From NCBI RefSeq assembly GCF_023016805.1, contig NZ_JALKCH010000005.1:124001-188000 (forward strand): a stretch of DNA of 64,000 nucleotides, given 5' to 3'. Below the pieces are notes generated by a model that saw nothing but the letters and a program-made list of their open reading frames with translations, made no database searches and was not told the DNA's origin. This DNA comes from Ancylobacter crimeensis. GTDB taxonomy: Bacteria; Pseudomonadota; Alphaproteobacteria; Rhizobiales; Xanthobacteraceae. The translations under genes and the position numbers were made by a program. Below, piece after piece: positions 50,625-59,424 of the stretch (the stretch's first letter is position 1; the number at the start of each line of letters is the position of its first letter).

Positions 50625-50739
50625 GCGTGGCGCGGCCGGCCGCAACGCCGCCCTGCATCGGGGGCGATTGCGTCGGACGACCCGGTGTGTATGGTCTCGC
50701 GCCCACACCTATGCGCCGGAAGGACCGGCCGGAGTTCCC

Positions 50740-52110
50740 ATGGCGCGCGACCAGACCGACACCCAGCCCATCGAGAGCCGCAACGATCTCGTCGCCTGGC
50801 TGGAAGCGGGCTGCAAGTCGCCGGAGCGATTCCGCATCGGCACCGAGCACGAGAAGTTCCCCTTCACCCTGAACGGCCATGATCCGGTTCCCTATGAGGG
50901 GCCGAACGGTATCCGCGCGCTGCTGGAGGGCATGCAGGCCCTGTCCTGCTGGGAGCCGATCATGGAGGGCGAGACCATCATCGGGCTCGCCGACGATGTC
51001 GGGGGCGGGGCGATCTCGCTGGAGCCCGGCGGGCAGTTCGAGCTGTCCGGCGCGCCGCTGATCTCGATCCACGAGACCTGCGCCGAGGTGAACACCCATC
51101 TGGAGCAGGTGCGCCAGGTGGCGACCCCGCTCGGCCTCGGCTTCCTCGGCCTCGGCATGAGCCCGAAATGGTCGCTGGCGCAGACCCCGGTGATGCCCAA
51201 GGGGCGCTACCGCATCATGTCGAACTACATGCCGAAGGTCGGCACGCACGGCCTCGACATGATGTTCCGTACCTGCACGGTGCAGGTGAATCTCGATTTC
51301 GCCTCGGAGGCGGACATGGTGCGCAAGCTGCGGGTGGGCCTCGCCCTGCAGCCGATCGCGACCGCGCTCTTCGCCAATTCGCCCTTCACGGAGGGGCGGC
51401 CGAACGGCTTCCTGTCCTTCCGCTCCGAGATCTGGCGCGACACCGACAATGAACGCGCTGGCATGATGCCCTTCGCCTTCGAGGAGGGCATGGGCTTCGA
51501 GCGCTACGTGGACTACGCGCTCGACGTGCCGATGTACTTCATCAAGCGCGGCGACCAGTATCTCGATGTCGCCGGCTCCTCCTTCCGCGACCTGCTGGCC
51601 GGCCGCCATTCCGCGGTGCCGGGCGAGCGGGCCACGGTGTCGGACTGGGCGAACCACCTGTCCACGATCTTCCCCGAGGTGCGGCTGAAGCGCTATCTGG
51701 AGATGCGCGGGGCCGATGCCGGCTCATGGTCCAAGCTCTGCGCCCTCCCGGCGCTGTGGACCGGCCTGCTCTATGACCGTACCAGCCTCGACGCGGCATG
51801 GGAGCTGGTGAAGGACTGGACCGCGGGCGAGCGGCAGGGCCTGCGCGATGCGGTGCCGGTCGAGGGCTTCCGGGCCACCCTGCGCGGGCGCAGCGTGCTG
51901 GAGATCGCGGCCGATGTCGTCGCCATCGCCCGGCAGGGCCTTGCGCGCCGCGACCGGCGCGACAGCCAGGGCCGCGACGAGACGCGCTTCCTGCTGACGC
52001 TGGAAGACAGCCTTTCGCGGGGCAAGACCCCTGCCGAATGCCTGCTCGACCGCTATCAGGGGCCATGGAACGGCTCGGTGGAGCCGGTCTTCGTGGAAGA
52101 CGCCTACTGA
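50740..52110 (+). CDS. gshA: Glutamate-cysteine ligase (plant/alphaproteobacterial type)
   Basis: 456-residue enzyme for the first step of glutathione synthesis, of the plant-like class found in alphaproteobacteria. Conserved stretches are FRIGTEHEKFPF, the substrate-site EPGGQFELSG and the later FFIKRGDQY-like segment (MYFIKRGDQYLDVAG). ATG 50740 with GGAG 5 nt before it sets the start. Confidence 0.95.
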   Translation: MARDQTDTQPIESRNDLVAWLEAGCKSPERFRIGTEHEKFPFTLNGHDPVPYEGPNGIRALLEGMQALSCWEPIMEGETIIGLADDVGGGAISLEPGGQFELSGAPLISIHETCAEVNTHLEQVRQVATPLGLGFLGLGMSPKWSLAQTPVMPKGRYRIMSNYMPKVGTHGLDMMFRTCTVQVNLDFASEADMVRKLRVGLALQPIATALFANSPFTEGRPNGFLSFRSEIWRDTDNERAGMMPFAFEEGMGFERYVDYALDVPMYFIKRGDQYLDVAGSSFRDLLAGRHSAVPGERATVSDWANHLSTIFPEVRLKRYLEMRGADAGSWSKLCALPALWTGLLYDRTSLDAAWELVKDWTAGERQGLRDAVPVEGFRATLRGRSVLEIAADVVAIARQGLARRDRRDSQGRDETRFLLTLEDSLSRGKTPAECLLDRYQGPWNGSVEPVFVEDAY

Positions 52111-52150
52111 AGGCGAAGCCGGCTATGCAATCGCGTCGCCGGCTCTTTTC

Positions 52151-53035
52151 TCACTCCGCGGCCTGCGCCTCCGAGATGTTGTCGAGGCCCTGGATGACGT
52201 GATTGGCCAGCGCGTCGGCCAACGCGGAAGGCTCATGCCGGTTGCGCAGCAGGCCGATGCGGCAGGGCGGCAAAGGCGGGAAGCCATCTGCCGGGCCGAG
52301 CACCCGCATGCCCGGGCGGAGGCCGGATTCCGGCAGCACCGAGATGGCGAGGCCGGAGAGCACCGCCGCCGATACCGCGGTGGAGTTCGACGAGGTGTAG
52401 AGGATGCGGAACGGCTTGCCGAGGCTCTGCAGCTCCTTGATCGCCTCCTGCCGCCAGTTGCAGCTCTGCCGCCCCAGCGCCAGCGGGACGGTGGGTTCGA
52501 GATGCAGCGCATGGCGTATCGACCCGACCCAGAGAAGCTGTTCGCGGCGGATGATCTCGGTCTCGGAACGGTGGTAATTGTCGCAATCGGTGATGATGGC
52601 GAGGTCGAGATCGCCGGTATCGATCCTGTCCATCAGGTCCGTTGATGGATCGCAGACCACCGTCAGCTCGACATTGGGGTGTGTGTTGGAGAAGCGGGCC
52701 ATGATTTCCGGCAGATAGCGGTCGGCGTAATCGTCCGGCACGCCCAGCCGGACACGGCCGGAAAGCTCGGCATTGGCGAGGCTCGCCACCGCTTCCATGT
52801 TCAGCTTCACGATGCGCCGGGCGTAATCCAGCAGGCGCTCGCCTTCGTCGGTGAGTTTCGAGGCGCGCCCGTCGCGGGTGAAGATCGGCTTGCCGACCCG
52901 TTCCTCCAGCCGCTTCATTTGCATGGAGACCGCCGACTGGGTCTTGTGGACCACCTCCGACGCCTTGGTGAAGCTGCCGCTTTCGGCGATCGCCATGAAA
53001 GTTCTTAATTGATCAATATCGAGCAGGACTGTCAT
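52151..53035 (-). CDS. LysR-type transcriptional regulator
   Basis: 294-residue LysR regulator: winged-helix DNA-binding domain at about 6-65 (FMAIAESGSFTKASEVVHKTQSAVSMQMKRLEE) and a periplasmic-binding-like effector domain (about 92-290). The effector is unknown. Dyad sites lie in its own promoter region at 53057-53085, and it is divergent from a DUF1127 gene that it may control. Confidence 0.9.
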   Translation of the reverse strand: MTVLLDIDQLRTFMAIAESGSFTKASEVVHKTQSAVSMQMKRLEERVGKPIFTRDGRASKLTDEGERLLDYARRIVKLNMEAVASLANAELSGRVRLGVPDDYADRYLPEIMARFSNTHPNVELTVVCDPSTDLMDRIDTGDLDLAIITDCDNYHRSETEIIRREQLLWVGSIRHALHLEPTVPLALGRQSCNWRQEAIKELQSLGKPFRILYTSSNSTAVSAAVLSGLAISVLPESGLRPGMRVLGPADGFPPLPPCRIGLLRNRHEPSALADALANHVIQGLDNISEAQAAE

Positions 53036-53056
53036 CGCGCTGTCATTCCCGGCTTG

Positions 53057-53085
53057 TCATCAACGATGATGATAAATCGGATCAT
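53057..53085. promoter_or_regulatory. Dyad sites between the LysR and DUF1127 genes, likely LysR operator
   Basis: TCATC-N6-GATGA (53057-53072) and ATGAT-N7-ATCAT (53069-53085) overlap in the divergent gap, 22 bp from the LysR start. LysR proteins usually bind such A/T-containing dyads. Confidence 0.5.
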
Positions 53086-53227
53086 GAACATTCGCTAGTG
53101 TGATCATTCGCTCTCATCCATAACGGTTCGGTCGCGAACGGGCGGTCGGTTTCGGGTGGTGGCCAAGGAGGGCCGCGGGCAGAGACCGATGAGACGCCGC
53201 AGCGCGGCCGGCACGATGGAGGAACCC

Positions 53228-53635
53228 ATGTCGTATATTGGCGAAGTTCGCAGGTCCGCATTCGAGAGTTTCGGCACGGCCGTCACCCATGTGGCGGTGA
53301 GCGTGGCCGTTCGCGGAATGAGGATCGTCAAAGCCATCGCCCGCCGCCGCGTCATCGCCCATCTCGGCGAGTTCGACGATCGCATGCTGCGCGACATCGG
53401 CCTCAATCGCAGCGATCTGCGCGATGCGGCCTCCGGTCCGATCTGGCGCGATCCGACCAGCGTGCTCGTCGTTCGCGCCGTGGAAAAGCGCGCCGCTCGC
53501 CGGCCGGTCCGCGCGCGGGTCGAGGCGCCGGTCCCCGCGAGCGGGGCTCTTGCCACGCTCGGCGCCGAGGAGCAGGCCGCCGTGACACTCGCCCCCTGCG
53601 CCGAAGGCCAGGGTTCGGCGCAGGCCTGCGGCTGA
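53228..53635 (+). CDS. DUF1127 domain protein
   Basis: 135-residue protein with the DUF1127 core HLGEFDDRMLRDIGLNRSDL at about 57-80. Small DUF1127 proteins of this order are Arg-rich RNA-linked regulators of phosphate, nitrogen and carbon metabolism. Here the C-terminal half is extended by about 50 Ala/Val-rich residues. GGAGGAA precedes ATG 53228. It is opposite the LysR gene and followed by a terminator. Confidence 0.8.
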   Translation: MSYIGEVRRSAFESFGTAVTHVAVSVAVRGMRIVKAIARRRVIAHLGEFDDRMLRDIGLNRSDLRDAASGPIWRDPTSVLVVRAVEKRAARRPVRARVEAPVPASGALATLGAEEQAAVTLAPCAEGQGSAQACG

Positions 53636-53758
53636 GGGCTCGCCGTTTCGAGAGCCTTCCGGACCGCGGCGGGGCTGCGCGCCCCGATCGGTTCGGCTCG
53701 CCCGGTTCGGCTTTCATCAGATCTACCGGCGTCCTGACCCCTCTTGGCCGCCGCACTC

Positions 53759-53791
53759 AACGCCCGCCGGTGCCGCCGGCGGGCGTTCTTT
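53759..53791 (+). terminator. Intrinsic terminator downstream of the DUF1127 gene
   Basis: AACGCCCGCCGG and CCGGCGGGCGTT form a perfect 12-bp stem with a 5-nt loop, followed by CTTT. It lies 123 bp past the stop. Confidence 0.75.
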
Positions 53792-53911
53792 ATGGGCGGA
53801 ACGGCGCGTCTCCCCAAGGAGCACGGCCTCTGCAGAAAGCTGATCGCATCAAGTCGTTCGCAGCAAACCTTGGGTACGCGCTTGGTCGCGGCGCCCGTCC
53901 TCTTCCCGAAG

Positions 53912-54018
53912 CGTCATCCCGGCCGGAGCTGCCGGGGGGATTCAACCGCTGGTCGCCGATAGGGGCATCCGGCCGGACGCGATCCCGGATATGGCCTGGC
54001 GGCCATTCCGGGATGACG
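53912..54018. repeat. Inverted-repeat-bounded intergenic element of about 107 bp
   Basis: CGTCATCCCGG (53912-53922) and CCGGGATGACG (54008-54018) are perfect inverses around a GC-rich middle with further small GGCCGG dyads. Elements with this GTCATCCCGG end occur between genes in many alphaproteobacteria. It lies in the 407-bp gap between the DUF1127 and PuuA-like genes, which otherwise shows only the terminator at 53759. Confidence 0.6.
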
Positions 54019-54042
54019 ACGAGAAAACGAAAACCCGCTACT

Positions 54043-55443
54043 TCACACGTTCAGCAGCAGATATTCCCGCTCCCAGGGCGAGATGACGCGCATAAAGGTC
54101 TCGAACTCGGCCTGCTTCACGGCCGAATAGGTCTTCACGAAGGATGGGCCGAGCACATTGGCGATCTCGTCGCAATGCTGCATGGCCGCGACCGCTTCCA
54201 GAAGCCCGCGCGGCAGCTCGAAGTCGAGGAACTTGGCGTCGGCCTCCAGCGGCTGGGTCGGGCGCAGCCCTTCCGCCATGCCGAGATAGCCCGCCGCCAG
54301 CGAAGCCGCGATGACGAGATAGGGGTTGGCGTCCGAGGACGGCACCCGGTTCTCGACCCGCCGGGCCGCCGGGGACGAGGGCGGCACGCGCAATCCCGCG
54401 GTGCGGTTGTCGTAGCCCCACTGGATGTTGATGGGGGCCATCGAATCGCGGGTGAGGCGACGGTAGGAGTTCACATAGGGCGCGAGGATCGACATCACCG
54501 CCGGAAGGTATTTCTGCTGGCCGGCGATGAAGGAGAAGAATTCCGGCGTCGGATCGCCCTCGTCGTCGGAGAAGATGTTCTTCCCCGTCTCGGCCGAGAC
54601 GATGGACTGGTGGATGTGCATCGCCGAGCCGGGCTCGTCGGCGATGGGCTTGGCCATGAAGGTGGCGTAGATCTTGTGCGCCAGCGCCGCCTCGCGGATG
54701 GTGCGCTTGAACAGGAAGACCTGGTCAGCCAGCACCAGCGGGTCGCCGTGCAGCAGGTTGATCTCCATCTGCGCCGCGCCGTCCTCATGGATCAGCGTGT
54801 CGATCTCGAGCCCCTGCGCTTCCGAATAATCGTAGATGTCCTCGAACAGCGCGTCGAATTCATTCACCGCCTGGATGGAATAGGACTGCCGGCCGATCTC
54901 CGGGCGCCCGGAGCGGCCTACCGGAGGCTTCAGGGGATAGTCGGGATCGGTGTTCGGCTCGACCAGGTAGAACTCGATCTCCGGGGCGACCACCGCCTTC
55001 CAGCCCTTGTGGGCATAGAGCTCGACGACGCTCTTCAGCACCTGCCGGGGGGCGAGTTCCACCGGCCGGCCGTCGCGGTGATAGGCGTCGTGGATCACCT
55101 GCGCGGTCGGGTCCTGCGCCCACGGCACGGCGGTGAGGGTGGAGAGGTCCGGCTCCATGACGAGGTCGCTGTCGACCACGACCGAATCGACGAGACCGTC
55201 ATAGGGCGGGTATTCGCCCGAAATGGTCTGGAAGAAGACCGAGAGCGGCAGGTTCATCACCGGCCCGCTGAGGAATTTGGACACCGGCATGATCTTGCCG
55301 CGGGCGACGCCGGCAAGGTCCGGCACCACGCATTCGATCTCCGTGATGCCTCGTGCGGCCATCCAGGCCTTGGCCTCTGCGAGCGTCGAAACGCCGCGAA
55401 GAGAGTCCGCCGCGTCCGAATACGAACGCTTCTTTTTCGCCAT
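54043..55443 (-). CDS. puuA: Glutamine synthetase-like gamma-glutamylpolyamine synthetase (PuuA-like)
   Basis: 466-residue member of the glutamine synthetase superfamily, type III/PuuA branch, which joins glutamate to putrescine or another amine as the first step of its breakdown. It shows the metal/ATP motifs EIEFYLVE, GAAQMEINLLHGD, MHIHQS, the NRTAGLRVP stretch and ENRVPSSDANPYL. The adenylylation tyrosine region of GlnA is absent. A potGHI-like polyamine transporter is divergent to it and a PuuB-like oxidase lies 5.9 kb away, which supports putrescine use. A glutamine-making role is less likely. Confidence 0.8.
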   Translation of the reverse strand: MAKKKRSYSDAADSLRGVSTLAEAKAWMAARGITEIECVVPDLAGVARGKIMPVSKFLSGPVMNLPLSVFFQTISGEYPPYDGLVDSVVVDSDLVMEPDLSTLTAVPWAQDPTAQVIHDAYHRDGRPVELAPRQVLKSVVELYAHKGWKAVVAPEIEFYLVEPNTDPDYPLKPPVGRSGRPEIGRQSYSIQAVNEFDALFEDIYDYSEAQGLEIDTLIHEDGAAQMEINLLHGDPLVLADQVFLFKRTIREAALAHKIYATFMAKPIADEPGSAMHIHQSIVSAETGKNIFSDDEGDPTPEFFSFIAGQQKYLPAVMSILAPYVNSYRRLTRDSMAPINIQWGYDNRTAGLRVPPSSPAARRVENRVPSSDANPYLVIAASLAAGYLGMAEGLRPTQPLEADAKFLDFELPRGLLEAVAAMQHCDEIANVLGPSFVKTYSAVKQAEFETFMRVISPWEREYLLLNV

Positions 55444-55632
55444 CTGATCACCTTGAGCGCGCATCTGCGCGTGCTTTCAGGGGATCACGGGCCCCCACGC
55501 GACGTCAAGCAAGGCTGTCCACACCGGGCGATCCTGCCGAAAAATGTTTCGTGCCGACCGGTTGAGCAGGCGCGCTTTCCCCGCTAGCGTTCGCAACGGC
55601 AGCCCGGTATGGGCGTTACAGCGGGACCGACG

Positions 55633-56817
55633 ATGAGCAGCGGCGTCGCCGAGAAGACGCAGACGACGATCGGCGGTATCCGCCGCACATTCGCCCCCTG
55701 GACCGACCCTTCCGCGGTTCACCTGATCCGCTACAGGAACGTGACGAAGAGATTCGGCAGCTTCACCGCGGTCGACGACCTCTCCCTCGACATCTATGAG
55801 CGTGAATTCTTCGCCCTGCTCGGCCCTTCCGGCTGCGGCAAGACCACGCTGATGCGGATGCTGGCCGGCTTCGAGGAGCCGACCTCCGGCCAGATCACGC
55901 TGGCAGGGGAGGATCTCGTCGGTACGCCGCCCTACCGGCGGCCGGTCAACATGATGTTCCAGTCCTATGCGCTGTTCCCGCATATGAGCGTGTGGGACAA
56001 CATCGCCTTCGGCCTGAAGCAGGACGGCATGGGCAAGCCCGACATCGCGGTGCGGGTCGAGGAGATGCTCAGGTTGGTGAAGCTGGAGGCCTTCGCCCGG
56101 CGAAAGCCACACCAGCTTTCCGGCGGCCAGCGCCAGCGCGTCGCGCTCGCCCGCTCGCTCGCCAAGCGGCCCAAGGTGCTGCTGCTGGACGAACCGCTGG
56201 GTGCGCTCGACAAGAAGCTGCGCGAGGAAACCCAGTTCGAGCTCATGGACATCCAGATGAAGCTCGGCATGACCTTCCTGATCGTGACCCACGACCAGGA
56301 GGAGGCGATGACGGTGGCCGACCGCATCGCGGTGATGGACCACGGCAAGCTCATCCAGGTCGCGCCGCCGGCGGTCATCTACGAGCAGCCGGCTTCGCGC
56401 TATGTCGCCGGGTTCGTCGGCGACGTGAACCTCATGGCCGGACGGGTCGAGAGCAACCAAAACGGCCTCGTGACGGTGCGCACCGGTTCCGGCGGCGACT
56501 CGGCAGGGATGCGGCTCGCGGTGGCGCAGGAGGTGCAGACGGGCGCGGGCGACGAGGTGTGGGTGGCGGTGCGGCCGGAAAAGGTGCGCGTGGACCGCGA
56601 ACCGCCGGCCGACACGAACGTGAACTGCGTGTCCGGCGAGGTGTGGGACATCGGCTATCTGGGGGATCTCTCCGTCTACCACATCGAACTTGCCGATGGC
56701 ACGCGGGTGAAGGCTGTGCGGCCGAACCTCACCCGCATGGTGGAGCGCCCGATCACCTGGGAAGACAAGGTCTGGGTCTCGTGGACGCCCGATGCCGGCG
56801 TCGTGCTGACGCGCTGA
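55633..56817 (+). CDS. potG: Polyamine ABC transporter ATPase (PotG/PotA-like)
   Basis: 394-residue ABC ATPase with Walker A GPSGCGKTT, Q-loop FQSYALFPHMS, signature LSGGQRQRVALARSL, Walker B LLLDEPLGALD and a C-terminal TOBE domain (about 300-390). It powers uptake of putrescine or spermidine. ATG 55633 is preferred; ATG 55609 is in frame. The permease genes follow at 12 bp and 0 bp. The substrate-binding protein gene (potF) is missing from the operon. Confidence 0.88.
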   Translation: MSSGVAEKTQTTIGGIRRTFAPWTDPSAVHLIRYRNVTKRFGSFTAVDDLSLDIYEREFFALLGPSGCGKTTLMRMLAGFEEPTSGQITLAGEDLVGTPPYRRPVNMMFQSYALFPHMSVWDNIAFGLKQDGMGKPDIAVRVEEMLRLVKLEAFARRKPHQLSGGQRQRVALARSLAKRPKVLLLDEPLGALDKKLREETQFELMDIQMKLGMTFLIVTHDQEEAMTVADRIAVMDHGKLIQVAPPAVIYEQPASRYVAGFVGDVNLMAGRVESNQNGLVTVRTGSGGDSAGMRLAVAQEVQTGAGDEVWVAVRPEKVRVDREPPADTNVNCVSGEVWDIGYLGDLSVYHIELADGTRVKAVRPNLTRMVERPITWEDKVWVSWTPDAGVVLTR

Positions 56818-56829
56818 CGGGAGCACATC

Positions 56830-57735
56830 ATGGCTCGGAGCAACCGGGAGCGCTGGCTGGTCGTCGCCATACCCTATCTGTGGCTGGCGGCGCTGTTCCT
56901 GGTGCCGTTCTTCATCGTCTTCAAGATCAGCCTGTCGCAGGACGTCACGGCCCAGCCGCCCTATGAGCCGGTCTTCGACCTCTCCGGTGGCTGGGACGTG
57001 ATCAGGGATGCGCTCGGCCAGCTCAATTTCGACAATTACAGCTATGTGCTGAGCTGGGACAACGAGTTCCTGATGGCCTACGTCTCGTCGCTGAAGATCG
57101 CGGCGATCTCGACCTTCCTGCTGCTGCTGGTCGGCTACCCCATCGCCTATGCCATGGCGCGGGCACCGAAATCCATCCGCCCGACGCTGCTGATGCTGGT
57201 GATCCTGCCGTTCTGGACCTCCTTCCTCATCCGCGTCTATTCGTGGATCGGCATCCTGTCGCCGGAGGGGCTGCTCAACCAGTTCCTGAGCTGGCTCGGC
57301 GCCATCGACCAGCCGCTGGAGCTGCTGAACACCGATACCGCCGTCTATATCGGCATCGTCTATTCCTACCTGCCCTTCATGATCCTGCCGCTCTATTCGG
57401 CGCTGGAGAAGATGGACGAAACGCTGCTGGAAGCCGCCGCCGATCTCGGTTGCCCGCCTCTCGCGGCGTTCTGGAAGATCACTTGGCCGCTCTCGCTGCC
57501 GGGCGTGTTCGCCGGCTGCCTGCTCTGCTTCATCCCAGCGGTGGGCGAGTTCGTCATCCCCGACCTGCTCGGCGGCTCCGACACGATGATGATCGGCAAG
57601 TCGCTGTGGACCGAGTTCTCGGTCAACCGCTCCTGGACCGTCGCTTCGGCGGTGGCGGTGCTGCTGCTCATCGTGCTGGTGGTGCCGATCGTGTTCTACC
57701 AGAACATCCAGCAGCGCCAGATGGAGGGCCGCTAG
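56830..57735 (+). CDS. potH: Polyamine ABC transporter permease (PotH-like)
   Basis: 301-residue inner-membrane permease with about six membrane segments and the EAA loop EAAADLGCPPLAAFWKITWP that contacts the ATPase. It is directly followed by potI with no gap. Confidence 0.88.
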   Translation: MARSNRERWLVVAIPYLWLAALFLVPFFIVFKISLSQDVTAQPPYEPVFDLSGGWDVIRDALGQLNFDNYSYVLSWDNEFLMAYVSSLKIAAISTFLLLLVGYPIAYAMARAPKSIRPTLLMLVILPFWTSFLIRVYSWIGILSPEGLLNQFLSWLGAIDQPLELLNTDTAVYIGIVYSYLPFMILPLYSALEKMDETLLEAAADLGCPPLAAFWKITWPLSLPGVFAGCLLCFIPAVGEFVIPDLLGGSDTMMIGKSLWTEFSVNRSWTVASAVAVLLLIVLVVPIVFYQNIQQRQMEGR

Positions 57736-58563
57736 ATGCGCAAGGGGTTTTCCGCCTTCAACGTGACGGCGCTGGTGCTGGGCTTCACCTTCCTCTACGT
57801 GCCGATCCTGCTGCTGGTCATCTACTCCTTCAATGCCTCGCGCCTGGTCACGGTGTGGGGCGGCTTCTCGACGGAGTGGTACTGGAAGCTGCTCGAGAAC
57901 GATCAGCTGCTCGACGCCGCCTGGGTGACGCTGCGCGTCGCCTTCATCTCGGCAAGCGTCGCCACCGTGCTCGGCACGCTGGCCGCCATTGCGCTCACCC
58001 GCTATGGGCGCTTCACCGGGCGCACCCTGTTCTCGGGGATGATCTACGCCCCGCTGGTGATGCCGGACGTGATCACCGGCCTGTCGCTGCTGCTGCTCTT
58101 CGTGGCGGTGAATTTCGACCGCGGCTTCTGGACGATCACGCTTGCCCACATCACCTTCACCATGTGCTTCGTCTGCGTGGTGGTGCAGTCGCGGCTCGTG
58201 ACCTTCGACCGGAGCCTGGAGGAAGCCGCACTCGATCTCGGCTGTCCGCCGTTGAGGACGTTCTTCGTCATCACCCTGCCGATCATCCTGCCGGCGGTGG
58301 TCTCGGGTTGGATGCTGGCCTTCACCCTCTCGCTGGACGATCTCGTCATCGCCAGCTTCACCACCGGGCCGGGCGCGACCACGCTGCCGATGCGCATCTA
58401 TTCGCAGGTGCGCCTCGGCGTGACGCCGGAGATCAACGCGATCTGCACCATCCTCATCGCCATCGTCACGGTGGTGGTGGTCAGCGCCTCGATCGTGACC
58501 AAGCGGCAGGAGATCGAGCGTCAGAAGGCGGAGCGACTGGCGGCGGCGGGTGTGATGGAATAG
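57736..58563 (+). CDS. potI: Polyamine ABC transporter permease (PotI-like)
   Basis: 275-residue inner-membrane permease with about six membrane segments and the EAA loop EEAALDLGCPPLRTFFVITL. Its ATG directly follows the potH stop. Likely end of the transporter operon; the following phosphatase gene is 112 bp away. Confidence 0.88.
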   Translation: MRKGFSAFNVTALVLGFTFLYVPILLLVIYSFNASRLVTVWGGFSTEWYWKLLENDQLLDAAWVTLRVAFISASVATVLGTLAAIALTRYGRFTGRTLFSGMIYAPLVMPDVITGLSLLLLFVAVNFDRGFWTITLAHITFTMCFVCVVVQSRLVTFDRSLEEAALDLGCPPLRTFFVITLPIILPAVVSGWMLAFTLSLDDLVIASFTTGPGATTLPMRIYSQVRLGVTPEINAICTILIAIVTVVVVSASIVTKRQEIERQKAERLAAAGVME

Positions 58564-58675
58564 TCGCGCGCCCAGGTTCTGTTCGCAGCCTTGCGGCCGC
58601 CGCAAAGTGGGGCTCAATTCGCCCCGATTGCAGGCGATGCAGGGGTATCTCGGCACACCTACGGTCCCCATTCCG

Positions 58676-59290
58676 ATGAACAGTTCCGATCCTGAAGCCG
58701 GTCCCGAGGCGCCCGCCGCCGCTGCACTCTCCACGCGCCGCAAGCGGAGCTGGCGCTGGACGCTGCTTGGCGCGGTGCTCGGCATCGGCGCCTTTCTCGG
58801 CATCGAGCAGCTGGTCGGCAACTTCCACACCGTGGTGCCGGGCGAGCTCTATCGCTCGGCACAGGTGGATGCGGCAGACATCGCCCGGATCAAGCAGAAA
58901 TACGGCATTGCCACCATCATCAATCTGCGCGGCTATTCGGGTCGTCCGTGGCATGCGGAGGAGGTCGCCGCGAGCGCGGCGCTCGGCATCAACCACATCG
59001 ACATCCCGCTCTCGGCGGGGCGCGAGCTGACCGACGAACAGGCCCAGCACCTCATCGCGGTTATGCGCGACGCGCCCAAGCCCATTCTCGTGCACTGCCG
59101 CGGCGGCTCGGACCGCAGCGGCATCGCCTCCGCCCTTTACCTCGCTGCCGTCGCCGGGCGGGGCGAGGACGCCGCGGAGGGCCAGCTCTCGATCTGGTAC
59201 GGCCATTTCTCGCTGCCCTATTTCCCGGCCTGGGCGATGGACGAAACCTTCGAGCGGCTGGAGCCGTGGCTCGGCTTTCCCGATTCGTGA
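58676..59290 (+). CDS. Membrane-anchored dual-specificity/tyrosine phosphatase-like protein
   Basis: 204-residue protein with an N-terminal membrane segment (about 28-48) and a protein tyrosine phosphatase-like domain carrying the P-loop HCRGGSDRSG (C-x5-R). An upstream acidic loop (GYSGRPWHAEE) could supply the general acid. Family members act on phosphotyrosine, phosphoinositides or related phosphates in the envelope. ATG 58637 is an alternative start. Confidence 0.75.
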   Translation: MNSSDPEAGPEAPAAAALSTRRKRSWRWTLLGAVLGIGAFLGIEQLVGNFHTVVPGELYRSAQVDAADIARIKQKYGIATIINLRGYSGRPWHAEEVAASAALGINHIDIPLSAGRELTDEQAQHLIAVMRDAPKPILVHCRGGSDRSGIASALYLAAVAGRGEDAAEGQLSIWYGHFSLPYFPAWAMDETFERLEPWLGFPDS

Positions 59291-59424
59291 TCGCGCAGCG
59301 GCACTTCGACGCCGGATTCCTGAGGGCGACGATCCCGGCCCGGTTCCGCCCGGCATGGCGCTGCGTGTAGACTCGGCTCCGTTCGCCGGTTGATTCCGCC
59401 GGTCCGACACGGGATTCATGCCTC

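Noticed and set aside
55477-58830. 1117-codon open frame on the minus strand opposite the polyamine transporter
   Set aside because: His/Gln/Arg-rich shadow without any fold; the ABC signature and EAA loops are on the plus strand.
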